Below, one piece after another: positions 1-10,110 of a DNA stretch of 64,000 nucleotides. The stretch is from NCBI RefSeq assembly GCF_030272615.1, contig NC_081411.1, forward strand, positions 214,183,654 through 214,247,653, in the 5' to 3' direction. The notes under the pieces were generated by a model. The model was not told where the DNA came from, did no database searches, and saw nothing but the letters and a program-made list of their open reading frames with translations. The first letter of the stretch is position 1. Each line of letters starts with the position of its first letter. A program made the position numbers and the translations under genes. This stretch comes from Cryptomeria japonica. Taxonomy: Eukaryota; Streptophyta; Pinopsida; Cupressales; Cupressaceae.

Positions 1-371
1 TTTTAACCATAAACAAATAATTTTCAAAAGTCAAACTTGAGATTACAATTATCAAGGCCTTCAACAAGTCTCTTATTTTTCAAGGCTTGAAGACCCTTCT
101 CACCAATGTGACTGAGTCTCTAGTTCCATAACATTCTCTTCTTAGGTGGGTGCTTCATCTCCAAAGAATTTGCACCCTTAGGTACCTAGAAAGGATGGCC
201 ATCAAATGTAGAAACAATATTCTTCTTCACCACTTGATCTAATGGTGATGATGAAGAACCTAAAGCCCTCTTCTTGGATTTCACAGAAGCATTATTGCAC
301 CGAACCATGCATGTATCCAGCTTATACAAGGTACCAATCTGAACATCCTTAGCAAGCATGATAAAGCATCT
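1..371 (-). pseudogene. Ty1/copia pre-integrase fragment, runs off window
   Basis: Minus-strand translation from about 371 downwards gives MLAKDVQIGTLYKL and then, past in-frame stops, a stretch of the type LW-x-RLSHIGEKGLQALK. This is the GAG-pre-integrase region found between protease and integrase in copia polyproteins. The usual His after LW is replaced by Asn plus a stop, and further stops follow, so the copy is dead. It belongs with the Gag/protease piece at 1537-2275; the two are separated by an insertion at 372-1536. The rest of the element lies left of the window. Confidence 0.75.
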
Positions 372-1536
372 TGTCATATTGCATCTAGCTTATAAACACA
401 AAAAAAATGGTTTGACACCTACATCTCCATTTTTAACATGCCTTTCTATCATGCTTTCGGTCTTCACCATTTGTCTATTTTTTGTCATTCTTTCATCCTG
501 TAATTTAATCATTTTTATTCATTTTCTCATCATTTTGACCTAAATCAACCTTCTTGATATCTTTATTAAATAACTTTTCCAATTTGTCCCAATTTTATGT
601 TCAATGATATCAATGTGTCACCATTCTAGCTTTATGATATCAATTTATCCCCATTTTGGTTCCCATTTTGGTCCTATGATCAATTTATCTCAAAACCTAT
701 CCTAATGGCATCAATTTGTCCCAAAACATATCTTACAACATCATTTTGTCTCAATTTCACGTCCTTTGGTATCAATTTTGTCTCATCTTGGTTCTATGGC
801 ATCAATTTGACCTAATCTCTGACCTTTGACATTAGTTTGACCTAATTTTCCTTTTAGGGTTTATTAATTAAGCCTCTTTCATGCTAACACATCCCTCTTG
901 GATAAATAAATTTATTATTTATTTATTCTTATTCTCCTTTTCACAAATAAATGAAATTTTTTAATTTTCTAGTTTATTAATTTCAAATTAATTAATAAAT
1001 TAATATTTATTAATTTCTCACTCCATTTCTAACTTTAGTTCTAACTCACCTAGTCTCTTTAAGTTTCCCTAATTTTGGCCACTTAACTCTACTTACCTTT
1101 TATTTCACTCTCTACTTTTAGAAAATAATTTTATTTTCATTCCACTTAACTCATCCTCTCTTCCAATCTTGTCCATTGATTCAAATTAATCTCGTCCAAC
1201 CATTTGGTCCTTGAATCCTATAAACTGAGCTCTTTTCTCTCATTCTAGGAACTACATTATAGAATATCATCACAATCACACTACTTAATCATCTTGTTTT
1301 ATATCATAACTGCACTCACCTAATAGAGAGCTACACACCATTAGAGGAGAAAGAAAGAGCAATGAAGCCACGTCAAAGGGATGAATTGTTGGTGAAATCA
1401 TTTTGAATTCATGTTGTTTGTTTGTATTTCATTTTGATGTCTTTTTTGGTTTAATTAGGATTAGTATGTTCATGATATTTTTTTTGTGGCTGGCCTATTA
1501 TATCATGCTTGTTTTTAATTGATTTACTAGTTGACA
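372..1536 (+). repeat. Probable solo LTR inserted in a copia element
   Basis: This block interrupts the copia reading frame: the protein similarity stops near 1540 and resumes near 371. It starts TGTCA and ends TGACA, as LTRs do. It has A/T-rich near-palindromes at about 900-1020, C/T-rich sequence, and a TATAAA box at about 1219, which is LTR-like order on the plus strand. The flanking pentamers (CATCT and GACCT) match poorly, so the edges are uncertain by a few bases. No gene is visible in it. Confidence 0.4.
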
Positions 1537-2275
1537 GACCTTACAAGAAAACAACTTGCACACCCACATCCCTCACCTTGCTGATTAAAAGTAAGTCTGT
1601 ATCAAACCAGGGATATGTTGAACACTATCAATCCCCTTCACTCTACCATCAAGGAATTCAATCTAGAATCTTCTATGGTGAACAAACTTCAAGTGAGAGT
1701 CATTACCCAAATAAACCTTCCCACAATCAAAGTCTTCGTAATTAAAAAACCAACCTCTGTGAGAGGTCATGTGGAAAGAGGCATCTGAATCTATCAACCA
1801 CATATATTTTGATGTATATGTTGTCAAGGATATGAAAAAAGAATCTACTTCATCATGAGAGGATTTATCAAAGTCACAATCAAAGAAATACTTTTTACCT
1901 TTCTTTTTCTTTTCCTCCTTGTACTCTTTTTTAGAAATGATCAAATTTGCCATAGATCTAACATTTTGTCTTAGATGTTTTACTAGGAGACTTAGATCTA
2001 CCTAGAGATTTTAATTTACCCTTCTTATCCTTCTTCTTGCCATTTTTAATCGTTCTACTATAAGAAACTAGAGCATGCTTAGCAATCTCATGGACATTCA
2101 GGACCACTAAATCAGTTAGATAAAGCCTTATCAAACCCTTGTCTTTCCAATTAATTTTATCCCAATTATCTTGTGATGTATTTTGAGGTTTTAGCAAAGA
2201 AACCTCAATCCATATATCTCTATCCACGAGCATGTCCTCCATTTTGAGTTTCAACAACTCAAAAAAAAATTCCAT
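1537..2275 (-). pseudogene. Ty1/copia Gag C-terminus and protease fragment
   Basis: Two minus-strand reading frames (1958-2275 and 1663-1953) are consecutive parts of one copia polyprotein. The first has a Gag-like segment (DKGLIRLYLTDLVVLNVHEIAK) and a Lys-rich linker. The second has the protease neighbourhood WLIDSDASFHMTSH, where the catalytic Asp-Ser-Gly is altered to Asp-Ser-Asp, followed by KVYLGNDSHLK. Translation continues to about 1540 through frame breaks with GIDSVQHIPGL, then stops at the inserted block. The Gag frame begins at 2275, close to a primer-binding-site-like sequence and LTR, so the order matches a normal copia 5' half. It is a dead copy. Confidence 0.75.
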
Positions 2276-2421
2276 TAAATTTATCCATCTCTATTTTGGT
2301 AGATGTGCTTGTCATATGAAAGCTATAACAAGGTTATGAAATCTTCCTCTACAAAACTCACACTAAAACTAGATCAGAATAGAAAAACCCATCAACCCAA
2401 CAATAATAGAAAAGTTATCTA

Positions 2422-2436
2422 GGCTCTAATACCAAT
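2422..2436 (-). other. Copia primer binding site (degenerate)
   Basis: On the minus strand this reads ATTGGTATTAGAGCC, one base away from the usual sequence complementary to the initiator-Met tRNA 3' end (TGGTATCAGAGC). It sits just outside the LTR fragment that starts at 2437. Confidence 0.6.
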
Positions 2437-2597
2437 TGAAATGATGCCAAAGTAGAGAATAATGGTTCCAAATGCTAAATCCAACAAGAGAGGTGATGCA
2501 AAAAAATTCTTACAAACTTTAATCTATTCCAAATTAAATAAACACATATAAAAATATATTTAATCATGTCATTTGACTTAGAAATATTCTACAAATA
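2437..2597 (-). repeat. 5' LTR fragment of the first copia element
   Basis: The sequence next to the primer binding site starts TGAAATGATGCC and should be the inner edge of the 5' LTR of the minus-strand copia element at 1-2436. The outer edge is not visible; from about 2598 the sequence resembles the kinase-family relic instead, so the LTR seems truncated. No second LTR is in the window for comparison. Confidence 0.35.
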
Positions 2598-3164
2598 GTG
2601 TTGGAGAAAATTATATACTTAACATGCATTTGCTTATTGTACAAATAAGAGTAGGAGATACTAGTCAATGTTCATTTGCTTATGAATTGAATTTATTAGT
2701 GGTGTTGGCAGGAAGAGTCTTTATGGTGTTCACATTAGAAAATCAAATATCCATAAATCACAGTTAATTGAGACTTTTTATTTAATAAGAATGTGATGTG
2801 TTTATATAATGTTACAATCATCTTCAATAGATATTATTATATAATTTTGTTTTTATCTAGTTTTTTCTTTATGTTGCTATTAATTTCATAATTTTATGAT
2901 CTGTTCGTTTAGAAAGTACAAGTGCTAACAATATCTTTCATTTGGTGGGGTTGATGTATTGAAAGGATTGGCGAATGAACATTGGGTTGCAATAGGGCTT
3001 TTAACGATAGGTAATGATTTGTAAAGATTCGACAACATTTCAGCAAATAATAGAGAATGCGCAGACCTTCTTAAATAGATGAAGGATATCAACTCTTATT
3101 TACATAAAGAGATTTTAATGTTCAAGCTGATTAACTTGATTGTCCCTTTCCAACAGTTTCTCAC
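2598..3164 (+). pseudogene. Relic of the helical-domain/kinase gene family (copy 1)
   Basis: From about 2950 the plus strand encodes, with stops, a stretch reading EHWVAIGLLTIGN, RFDNISANNRECADLLK and MKDINSYLHKEI. It aligns with exon 3 of the kinase pseudogene at 57987-58313 (HWAAIGLLAIANVLERFD... KDMNADSHKEL) and with copy 2 at 39.3-39.9 kb. Upstream noncoding sequence around 2690-2730 (GTGTTGGCAGGAAGAGTC) also matches about 39125-39155, so a segment larger than the exon was duplicated. A small LTR element then inserted at 3165. In-frame stops make it non-functional. Confidence 0.7.
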
Positions 3165-3453
3165 TATTAGTTTAAAAAATGAGCAGAGAAAACACATAAT
3201 AATGAACACAAAAACAACAGAAAGAATAATAGACACAACAAAAAACTCAAGACAGTAGATTAACGTGGTTCACCACTAAGTGGTTACGTCCACCAGAAAT
3301 GCAGGGAGGATTGTTATTAACCAATATCTAATTACACAGTACATCATGTATGGGCTGCACACAACCATTTATATAAACATATCAAATATGAAATGAAGAG
3401 TCTTCTGGGGAAGACAAACAACTATGTGACTGTTGGGCTTCATATACCCAACA
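3165..3453 (-). repeat. 3' LTR of the short element
   Basis: 289 bp, matching 4821-5107 with scattered differences. The first dinucleotide is TA where the other LTR has TG; it ends CCCAACA. Confidence 0.85.
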
Positions 3454-3462
3454 ATCTCCCCC
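3454..3462 (-). other. Polypurine tract of the short element
   Basis: On the minus strand this reads GGGGGAGAT directly before the 3' LTR, the usual copia plus-strand primer. Confidence 0.75.
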
Positions 3463-3560
3463 GTGAAGTCCAACTAGCATAGCCTGTAACATTCCCTGCA
3501 TCTCCATTCCAAGGCTCATACTACAACTAGCTCTTGAGAAGATTTTAATATCACCAAACT

Positions 3561-3893
3561 CTATTCATGAATAGTGCGAATTAATCTTCTCCAAGTCAGA
3601 TCAGAGTTAAAAACATATTCTCTAACTACTTCATCCGGTAATTCATAATCAGGAACACTACTATCAACAGATGCATAATACACTCCTCCGTCAAAGTCTC
3701 TTGCTTTTGTGCTCCCCTGTAATAGAATATCTAGAAGATCACCATTATCAGATTTTAATACCCAAATATAAAACTCTTGTACAGGTGTGAATAGCCTACA
3801 AACATCACTACCAATTCTCACGGTTGCCTCACTGAATGAATTTGTTGTATTTTGTGAAAAACTTGTGCAGTACCTGCAATCAATGCATTCCAA
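3561..3893 (-). CDS. 110-codon frame of unknown function inside the short element
   Basis: The product starts MECIDCRYCTSFSQ and ends TWRRLIRTIHE. It is acidic and has no membrane segment. I recognise no domain: the CxxC near the start lacks partner ligands for a zinc site, and the rest matches no copia protein known to me. It lies downstream of the zinc-knuckle frame on the same strand, separated by about 20 bp, and ends about 100 bp before the polypurine tract. It could be captured host sequence or drifted noncoding DNA. Whether it is expressed cannot be told from sequence. Confidence 0.3.
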   Translation of the reverse strand: MECIDCRYCTSFSQNTTNSFSEATVRIGSDVCRLFTPVQEFYIWVLKSDNGDLLDILLQGSTKARDFDGGVYYASVDSSVPDYELPDEVVREYVFNSDLTWRRLIRTIHE

Positions 3894-3913
3894 TCTGCCT
3901 CTATTTCTGTAAT

Positions 3914-4741
3914 CTAGAGCAATAAATCATCACTCTTTTGTTCTTTTTGAAATTCATTTTCCTCAAAGACCTTATCCTCAGCCTTTCCGAAGTCTTCTGG
4001 ATCTTGCGCGGCCTTGAGCCAGAGGCTCTCTCCCACCTTAATGAGCTCTATAATCCCTGCGCTCCTAGGATATTCACTCTCCAGGCACCCAGAATCCTCT
4101 TGTGGATACTTTCCACCAAAGAAAGGCTTTCCTATCAACAAGGCATACATTTTTATGAGGAAAGAGTCCTCAGTTAGGAGCTTCCCATCATTTTCCTCTT
4201 GCTGAAATATGGTCTCTTCAGAAAAATCCCATTCTTTCTCAAAGTTATCTTTTCCAATATTCATGATGCGACACAAAACCATCAACTTCTGGTCCATACA
4301 AATCAGTGTGTCGGTGAGTAGGAGATTCTCTTCCTTCAACCTCATAAATTTTTCTTTTTCATAATCCTCCTGAGTCTTGATCTCAACCTCATCAACTTCA
4401 TCGTCACTTGCTTCAGCGTCCTCCTCTTCAGCATCCTCTTCTTCAGTCGAATCAAGAAAATCTTCAAACAACGAATACTTCAAACCCTCTTCTTCTTCAT
4501 CCGAAGTCTCCTCATTTTTCCAGCCATCCCACCAATGAACATGGCGTTTTATTTTAACTTTTCCTTGCACAATTTTACTCTCCACCGATTCTAAATTTGC
4601 AAGAAAATCTTCGATGACTGGATCGGTGTCTTCATCTTTTGGCTGCCTTTTAGCCTTCTCAAGAAACCAACAATTTCTTTTGACGTGGCCTCGCTTGCCA
4701 CAATACCAACAACTAATTTCTCTAATTTTGAACTTCTGCAT
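3914..4741 (-). CDS. Truncated copia Gag: CCHC zinc knuckle with acidic coiled region
   Basis: From the first ATG (MQKFKIREIS; the longer frame upstream needs a TTG start) the protein is about 275 residues. Residues about 10-23 form a retroviral-type zinc knuckle, CWYCGKRGHVKRNC, with spacing C-x2-C-x4-H-x4-C. A very acidic stretch follows (residues about 75-120, runs of E and D), then a probable coiled coil around KFMRLKEENLLLTDTL. The capsid-like copia Gag domain that normally precedes the knuckle is absent, so the frame keeps nucleic-acid binding only. It starts about 80 bp from the primer binding site, as a gag gene would. It might help package the element's RNA in particles made by a relative; this is inferred. 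Confidence 0.6.
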   Translation of the reverse strand: MQKFKIREISCWYCGKRGHVKRNCWFLEKAKRQPKDEDTDPVIEDFLANLESVESKIVQGKVKIKRHVHWWDGWKNEETSDEEEEGLKYSLFEDFLDSTEEEDAEEEDAEASDDEVDEVEIKTQEDYEKEKFMRLKEENLLLTDTLICMDQKLMVLCRIMNIGKDNFEKEWDFSEETIFQQEENDGKLLTEDSFLIKMYALLIGKPFFGGKYPQEDSGCLESEYPRSAGIIELIKVGESLWLKAAQDPEDFGKAEDKVFEENEFQKEQKSDDLLL

Positions 4742-4805
4742 CTTCTCAATAATTTTCAATCCTTTATCTATCTACCTTTCCATCTCTGCTCAATCACTTC
4801 ACCTA

Positions 4806-4820
4806 AGCTCTGATACCAAT
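4806..4820 (-). other. Primer binding site, initiator-Met type
   Basis: On the minus strand this reads ATTGGTATCAGAGCT, matching the usual copia primer site, directly inside the 5' LTR. Confidence 0.85.
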
Positions 4821-5107
4821 TGTTAGTTTAAAAAATGAGCAGAGAAAACACATAATAATGAACACAAAAATAGCAGAAAGAATAATAGACAACAAAAAAC
4901 TCAAGACACAAGATTAACGTGGTTCACCACTAAGTGGGTACGTCCACCAAAAATGCAGGGAGGATTGTTATTAACCAATATCCAATTACATTGTACATCA
5001 TGTATGGGCTGCACACAACCATTTATATAAACATATTAAATATGAAAGGAAGAGTCTTTTGGGGAAGACAAACAACCATGTGACTGTTGGGCTTCATATA
5101 CCCAACA
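4821..5107 (-). repeat. 5' LTR of the short element
   Basis: 287 bp, TGTTAG...CCCAACA, followed by the right copy of the CTCAC target duplication. Confidence 0.85.
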
Positions 5108-5112
5108 CTCAC

Positions 5113-6600
5113 CTCCATCTTTAATAAAATTCTCCAACACCACCTGAGTTCTAGTTTTAATTTCTTCTAGTTCTTAACTTTTTCTTTGGCTACATTTATT
5201 TTTCTAACTTAACTATTAGTACCTCGAACATCCATCACCATATAATTTTTCCTGATAAATATTTTAGTTCTTCTAGTTGTAATACTCCAGGAGTTTTCCT
5301 TTACCTCTGGATTAGTCAACCCACAATCTGTCTCTATCTCTTTCATTTCTCCCTAAATTCAAGTTCTTTTGCGCCAAAATTCCACCCATTAGCATCTTCA
5401 AAGGTTGGCTCGAATTTTCAATACCTTCAAGAGGTACTATTGCTTTTGTTCCTTAACAATCCCTACATGTATATTTTTCTTGCACTTGAGTTGTAAAGCC
5501 ATCAACTAAGGCAGGATAGGGATATGATCTTCTCTACCAATGACAATTTGATCTACTACCTTCGAGGTTTCCCTTTTATTTGGGGGTTAGGGAAATTTTG
5601 AACTAGCTTCACCTACTCCTTTATCATCACTTTGTACTACCCCTCCAATAGCAACTAGAGCCTTTGAAGTAGGATTGTCCAACATATATGGAGAGAGAGC
5701 GATAAGGGGTATATGTTTAGAAGTTCTTGAATCCCCAACTCCTCTATTTGTGTAATATATAGCCATATGCCCAATTTTCTGGCACTCGAAGAAATAAATA
5801 GAAAGACCTTTATAGTCTAGTTCTTATATAGCTTCTCCCAAAATAGAATTTAAACTAATAGAATGCCTTATTTATTTTCTAGTATCGATGTTGACATAGA
5901 TTTTGGTATATGAAGCCTTTCATCATCTATTAATGACATGATAATTGTATAGATAAATCGCTAATGAATCAACAATTAAATGAAAGATGTGTTCAATCCA
6001 GATCTTCATGAGTAGCTTATAAATCATGATGCACAAAGAGGCATCTTAGATTAGTTCTTTATGAGGATAAAATTTGGGGGATCATGCATGTAGGTAGAGT
6101 CCACCACTACCCATGAACCAAGGGTCACCCTTTAGAATGTTATCCCTTTTGATATCAATATAAAAAATAATCTACAAGAACCATAATGCCAAGAAACTAA
6201 CCTCTGAATTAAACCCCTACCATTTCTAACTTATCCAACCTTTGATTCTGTCAATTGTTGATCAAATGCCCACAAATTTGATGCTTATTATAATTTTTCC
6301 TAGATTTTCTATTCTTGAGTGGAATAAATTATTTGAGATCTCAATACATGAGATATCATCACCACACAAGAACATTCAAATTCTCAGCTGAGAATTTGAA
6401 GGCGAAAACCGTGTTGGGGCCTAATTCAATACTAGACATACACTTGCGTATGAAATCCTCCAAGATTTGAATGTTGAAATATCTCTTCACCTTCTTAATT
6501 TCTCTTCCTAGTTTCTCCTCTAGCCTAGTACTCTTTTCATTAATCTTTCCCCTCAAGTTTATCATTATCCATAGGCTATATACTATCATTTATGTAGAAC
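5113..6600 (-). pseudogene. LINE-type ORF1 relic (DUF4283/zinc-knuckle region)
   Basis: Minus-strand translation with frame breaks gives, around 5760-5920, segments resembling the conserved part of plant L1 ORF1 proteins: KIYVNID, LDYKGLSIYFFECQKIGHMAIYY and, further on, SPYMLDNPTSKALVA. In intact relatives the pattern is a basic segment, then C-x2-C-x4-H-x4-C; here the knuckle cysteines are mostly lost. A frame at 6359-6589 (GREIKKVKRYFNIQILEDFI) lies upstream and may be the N-terminal part. Many stops show long decay. No LINE endonuclease or reverse transcriptase is seen next to it. The first bases after 5112 continue kinase-family relic copy 1; the junction is not resolved. Confidence 0.45.
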
Positions 6601-8180
6601 TCATTTAATTTCTTATATATTGACATTTTATTGTTAAGAAGTCACTCAATATAAAGAAGTCTCTTTGCATATTACAATAAGATGTTGTTATTAGACAAAG
6701 TGGGATGGGTCTGAAACCCTTACATAATAGGCAAATAGGCAAATAGGCAAATAAGAGGGAGGAACACACAAGTAGGGAGACCACCAAAACCAAAAAAGAG
6801 AAGAGCCTTTTTTGAGAGAGATAATTTTGGATTGAGCAACTAATTGATGGGAACAAGGGTCCTTACCTTGTAAGAGATTCACATATTAAAAATAGAGGGA
6901 ATTAGGAAAGAACCCTCAACCATCTTCTTGCAAAACCCATTTGCACTAAAACCAAATTAACCAAGGGAAAAATCAACTAACAGTGGATTTCTAAAGGCAT
7001 CCCGTAACCTTTTACTTAAGGGATCCCTTAAACAAAACCTTTCTCAAACAAGGAAGGAAACCACACAGATTTGGAGCCACTAAAAAACATTATGATAGTA
7101 GAATCACCTAACCCTTCTAGAAAACAATAAACAATGTAACCAAAGAATGGACTAGTACAAAAAAAAACTTATTGTTTTGAAAGGAACCCCTAAACCTTTT
7201 ACTGGTACAAATCCCTGCAAACAAAGCATCTTGAACCACCTCAGTAGGTCCACTATCAAAAGTACCACTAAGAACCAAAAGTCTTGAAGGAGTCCGTAGA
7301 AGCCCAGATCCTAGATAATCCCTTCCTAACCTCTGAAGGGGAGACCTAGATGGTATGACCTCAATAGGACACATGAGAGGACAAAGGGAGAAAGGGGAAA
7401 ATACAAAGACCCAAGAAAAAAAAAGACCAGCCAAAAGAAGCTAGAAATCACTACAAAAGTAGGCATAAAGAAAGCAAATCCCTCTCTAGTTATTCACCTA
7501 CAAGGTAACCAACCTTTAGCATGCATCCAAAGGAAACCTACTATTACTAGCAAAGATCCAACTCCAAAATGAATGTGGTCTTCCTCATAAAAATCCATAT
7601 TCATCACAACTCACAATCTCTCTTTGCAAAGGAAAGCACAAGTGTTGAAACCTTAGCTCTCATGAGCAAAAGGAGAGTATTAACAAATCTCTTAGCCCAA
7701 CCAACTACAAGGAAGAGGCCAACAACCCCAACCCAAAGAAATAAGGCAGAGGAAGCCTTGTATAAATTATGGGTTCCCCATGAAACCCACCAGTGAAAAG
7801 GAGGAGAGACCACCATCAAACTGAGTCCCTTAGAAAATTAAAGGGCACCACCAATATGATGCCCAAAAATAGGGCACAAATTGCACACAAAAAATTCAAA
7901 CTGCAATAGGGAATCACCTTCATGAAATACCCTAGGGACAAGACCAAAAGCTTACAAAATACTGCCCCACTATGTTTATGGCACTATTGGAGCTCACCAT
8001 CCCAAATCCCACTCAAGGATTGTACGAAAGAGGGAAAAGACCCAAAGCATGGTACACAAAGCTAGACAACACACCTAATCCATGTCATCCACTTCATCCT
8101 CACCTCCATCCTTCAAATCACCTACCTTAGAGGCATCACCTGAAACCCTAGCTGAGATCTCCATCACCATTTCTAAGAAA
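6601..8180. other. No gene; possible LINE-associated spacer
   Basis: There is no recognisable protein. The minus-strand frame at 7117-7434 contains PIEVIPSRSP, and similar DNA (CCTATTGAGGTCATACCAT-like) recurs on the plus strand at about 10850 and 11205, so the two blocks look related in opposite orientation. About 6725-6755 holds a 9-bp tandem repeat (AGGCAAATA, about three copies). Confidence 0.35.
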
Positions 8181-9890
8181 TTACTTTGTTAAGCTTTAAA
8201 TTATGAAATAATTTTTCATTGATATAACATGAATAAAGTATAATACCCTAATGTGTTTAATTATTTTTAATGTCATTTATTTAGATTCTTGAAGGCATAT
8301 GATTTTTAAATATCAATAAATATGTCATTATTTCCTATGCCAGGCTGATTATTAGTTTAAATATTTATTGATCTCGAGTACTATGAAGAGAACTTCAATT
8401 TTTAGAATTTAATACCAATCTATTTAGTTGGCAACTTGTGATTGTGTCCTATTATTACCATTCTTATTACCATGTTTAAGTTTCATTCCTAATTTTTGGT
8501 GTAAAATAAATATAAATTACAAATAATAAGGTTATCGAAAACAATTGAGTCTAAATGAAGTAAGTATGATGATAGTCAACATAAATTTTTCTAACTCTTA
8601 AGAGTGTTATAGTATTCAGGTTGCATTTATGGGCTTTTGGATTGAAATACTGGTTATTTGAATACCCTATATATTTCTATGAGATGTAGACTTACTATAA
8701 ATTTGTTACCTTATACACACTATTATTGATACATCTCTTGTGAATGGGTTGTGAATGTAGATTTTCATGAATAAATAGTCTCCTAGTGCATTAAGGTATG
8801 CTTAAATAAATAAATAAGTGATCCCAGTATTGCATTAAGGTATGCTTAAATAGAGAAATAAGAGATCCCAACATTGTAAGATAGTTCCTAAGGTGTGTTG
8901 TTGAGCTAGTAAAATAAAACCCTATATGGCTTTACATCAAGATATAACTATTGGATGTGATTATTATTGCAATAATGTTTCTTGATGTTTATGCATCCAT
9001 AATGGAAGAGTATCTTGATAGAATGATAAGCATAGTTTGTGCAAACAAATAGAAATCCTTGTCAAGTAATCAACCTAAGCTCTATGTCAAGGAGACAAGC
9101 TATAGGATATTTTGGGATGTATATGCTAAATTAGGAATAAAAAATTTAGGGAGGTTTTATTTGAGATCTCAATATCCTTGAATAGAAGTGTCATTGTATA
9201 GGCTTGCTAAATTGGGAATACGGCCATCTTTCCCTCCATGAGCACTATTAATAGTTGACAATTACTAAAAGGAATCCTTTTTCGGTAATGATTAAAATTT
9301 AATTTTATTGAATAATATTAATATAAAGAGGGTATTAATGTAAGTTGATCATATATGTGTATGCATATGGGTATGTGTATATGTGTGTGTATATATATTA
9401 TCATCTATCTTGTTAGTCTCCATATAAAATTGTCATATAAGTTGATACATATACATATAACCATCTATCTTGTTAGAATCAATATAAGATGATATAATAA
9501 TTTTCATATTTGTTGTTACAAACATATGTGCACACAAACATAATATGACAATCACTCATGCCAATTATTTATTTGAGTTTTGGGCTAGTTTGTGATATCC
9601 AAATACATTAGAATTTGCTATTTATTTGTTAGTATCTTCATCCATTTTTTTAACCCTTGTAGATTAGATAGTTATAGAGAAATAGAAATTTTTTATAAGA
9701 GAATCAAAGTATTCTAATTCAAATTTTGAAAAAAGATAAGGATTTTAGTCAAGAATATTATCAAGGCCAAGTGTACCCTTGAACAATCACTCTCATCTCT
9801 TCATTCTCATATTTATCATTAGCTAGGTCTATCCCACTCTTTTGTTGGAAATATGTATAATATTATCTATGTGAATGTTTCTCAGAAGGT
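8181..9890. other. AT-rich intergenic sequence, no gene seen
   Basis: No protein similarity or RNA gene is visible. Two near-identical segments, ATTAAGGTATGCTTAAATA at about 8790 and 8834, form a short direct repeat with a 44-bp period. Confidence 0.5.
9355..9400. repeat. GT/TA microsatellite-like tract
   Basis: Alternating purine-pyrimidine run of ATGTGT, GTGTGT and TATATA blocks. Confidence 0.7.
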
Positions 9891-9899
9891 GAAAAGGAT

Positions 9900-10110
9900 C
9901 AAGGTAACTGGTTTCATCAACCTCAAGGTTTCTTCAAAATCCATTATGATGGATTACCAATGAGTAACTGAAGGGTAGTTGGGATTGGTGGGATAGGTAA
10001 TGATACTCAAGGTTTAGCTTGTTTATTTATCATTACTTATATGAAATACTTTACTAATAATAAAAAGGACGCTTGTGTTTCTTTGTGGATTTGACTAGAA
10101 AGATAATGAA
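9900..10110 (+). pseudogene. RNase H relic of a LINE
   Basis: Plus-strand translation gives WFHQPQGFFKIHYDGLPMSN, one stop, then VVGIGGIGNDTQGLACLF. This fits the start of the RNase H domain at the C-terminus of plant L1-type polyproteins (typically WFK-N-DGASRGNPG-AGIGG). The catalytic Asp after HY is kept, but a stop replaces the residue after the SN pair. The LINE 3' part would run rightwards and resume after the copia insertion, ending near 35350. Confidence 0.5.

Larger units (their letters stand above)
3165..5107 (-). mobile_element. Short non-autonomous LTR element with Gag zinc knuckle only (TR-GAG-like)
   Basis: The element is 1,943 bp, has LTRs of 289 and 287 bp, and is flanked by a 5-bp duplication CTCAC (3160-3164 and 5108-5112). 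A perfect initiator-Met-type primer binding site abuts the right LTR and a purine tract abuts the left one, so it runs on the minus strand. The 1.37 kb interior has no protease, integrase, reverse transcriptase or RNase H. It encodes only a CCHC zinc-knuckle protein and a 110-codon frame of unknown nature. It must rely on an autonomous copia element. It inserted into kinase-family relic copy 1. Confidence 0.85.
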
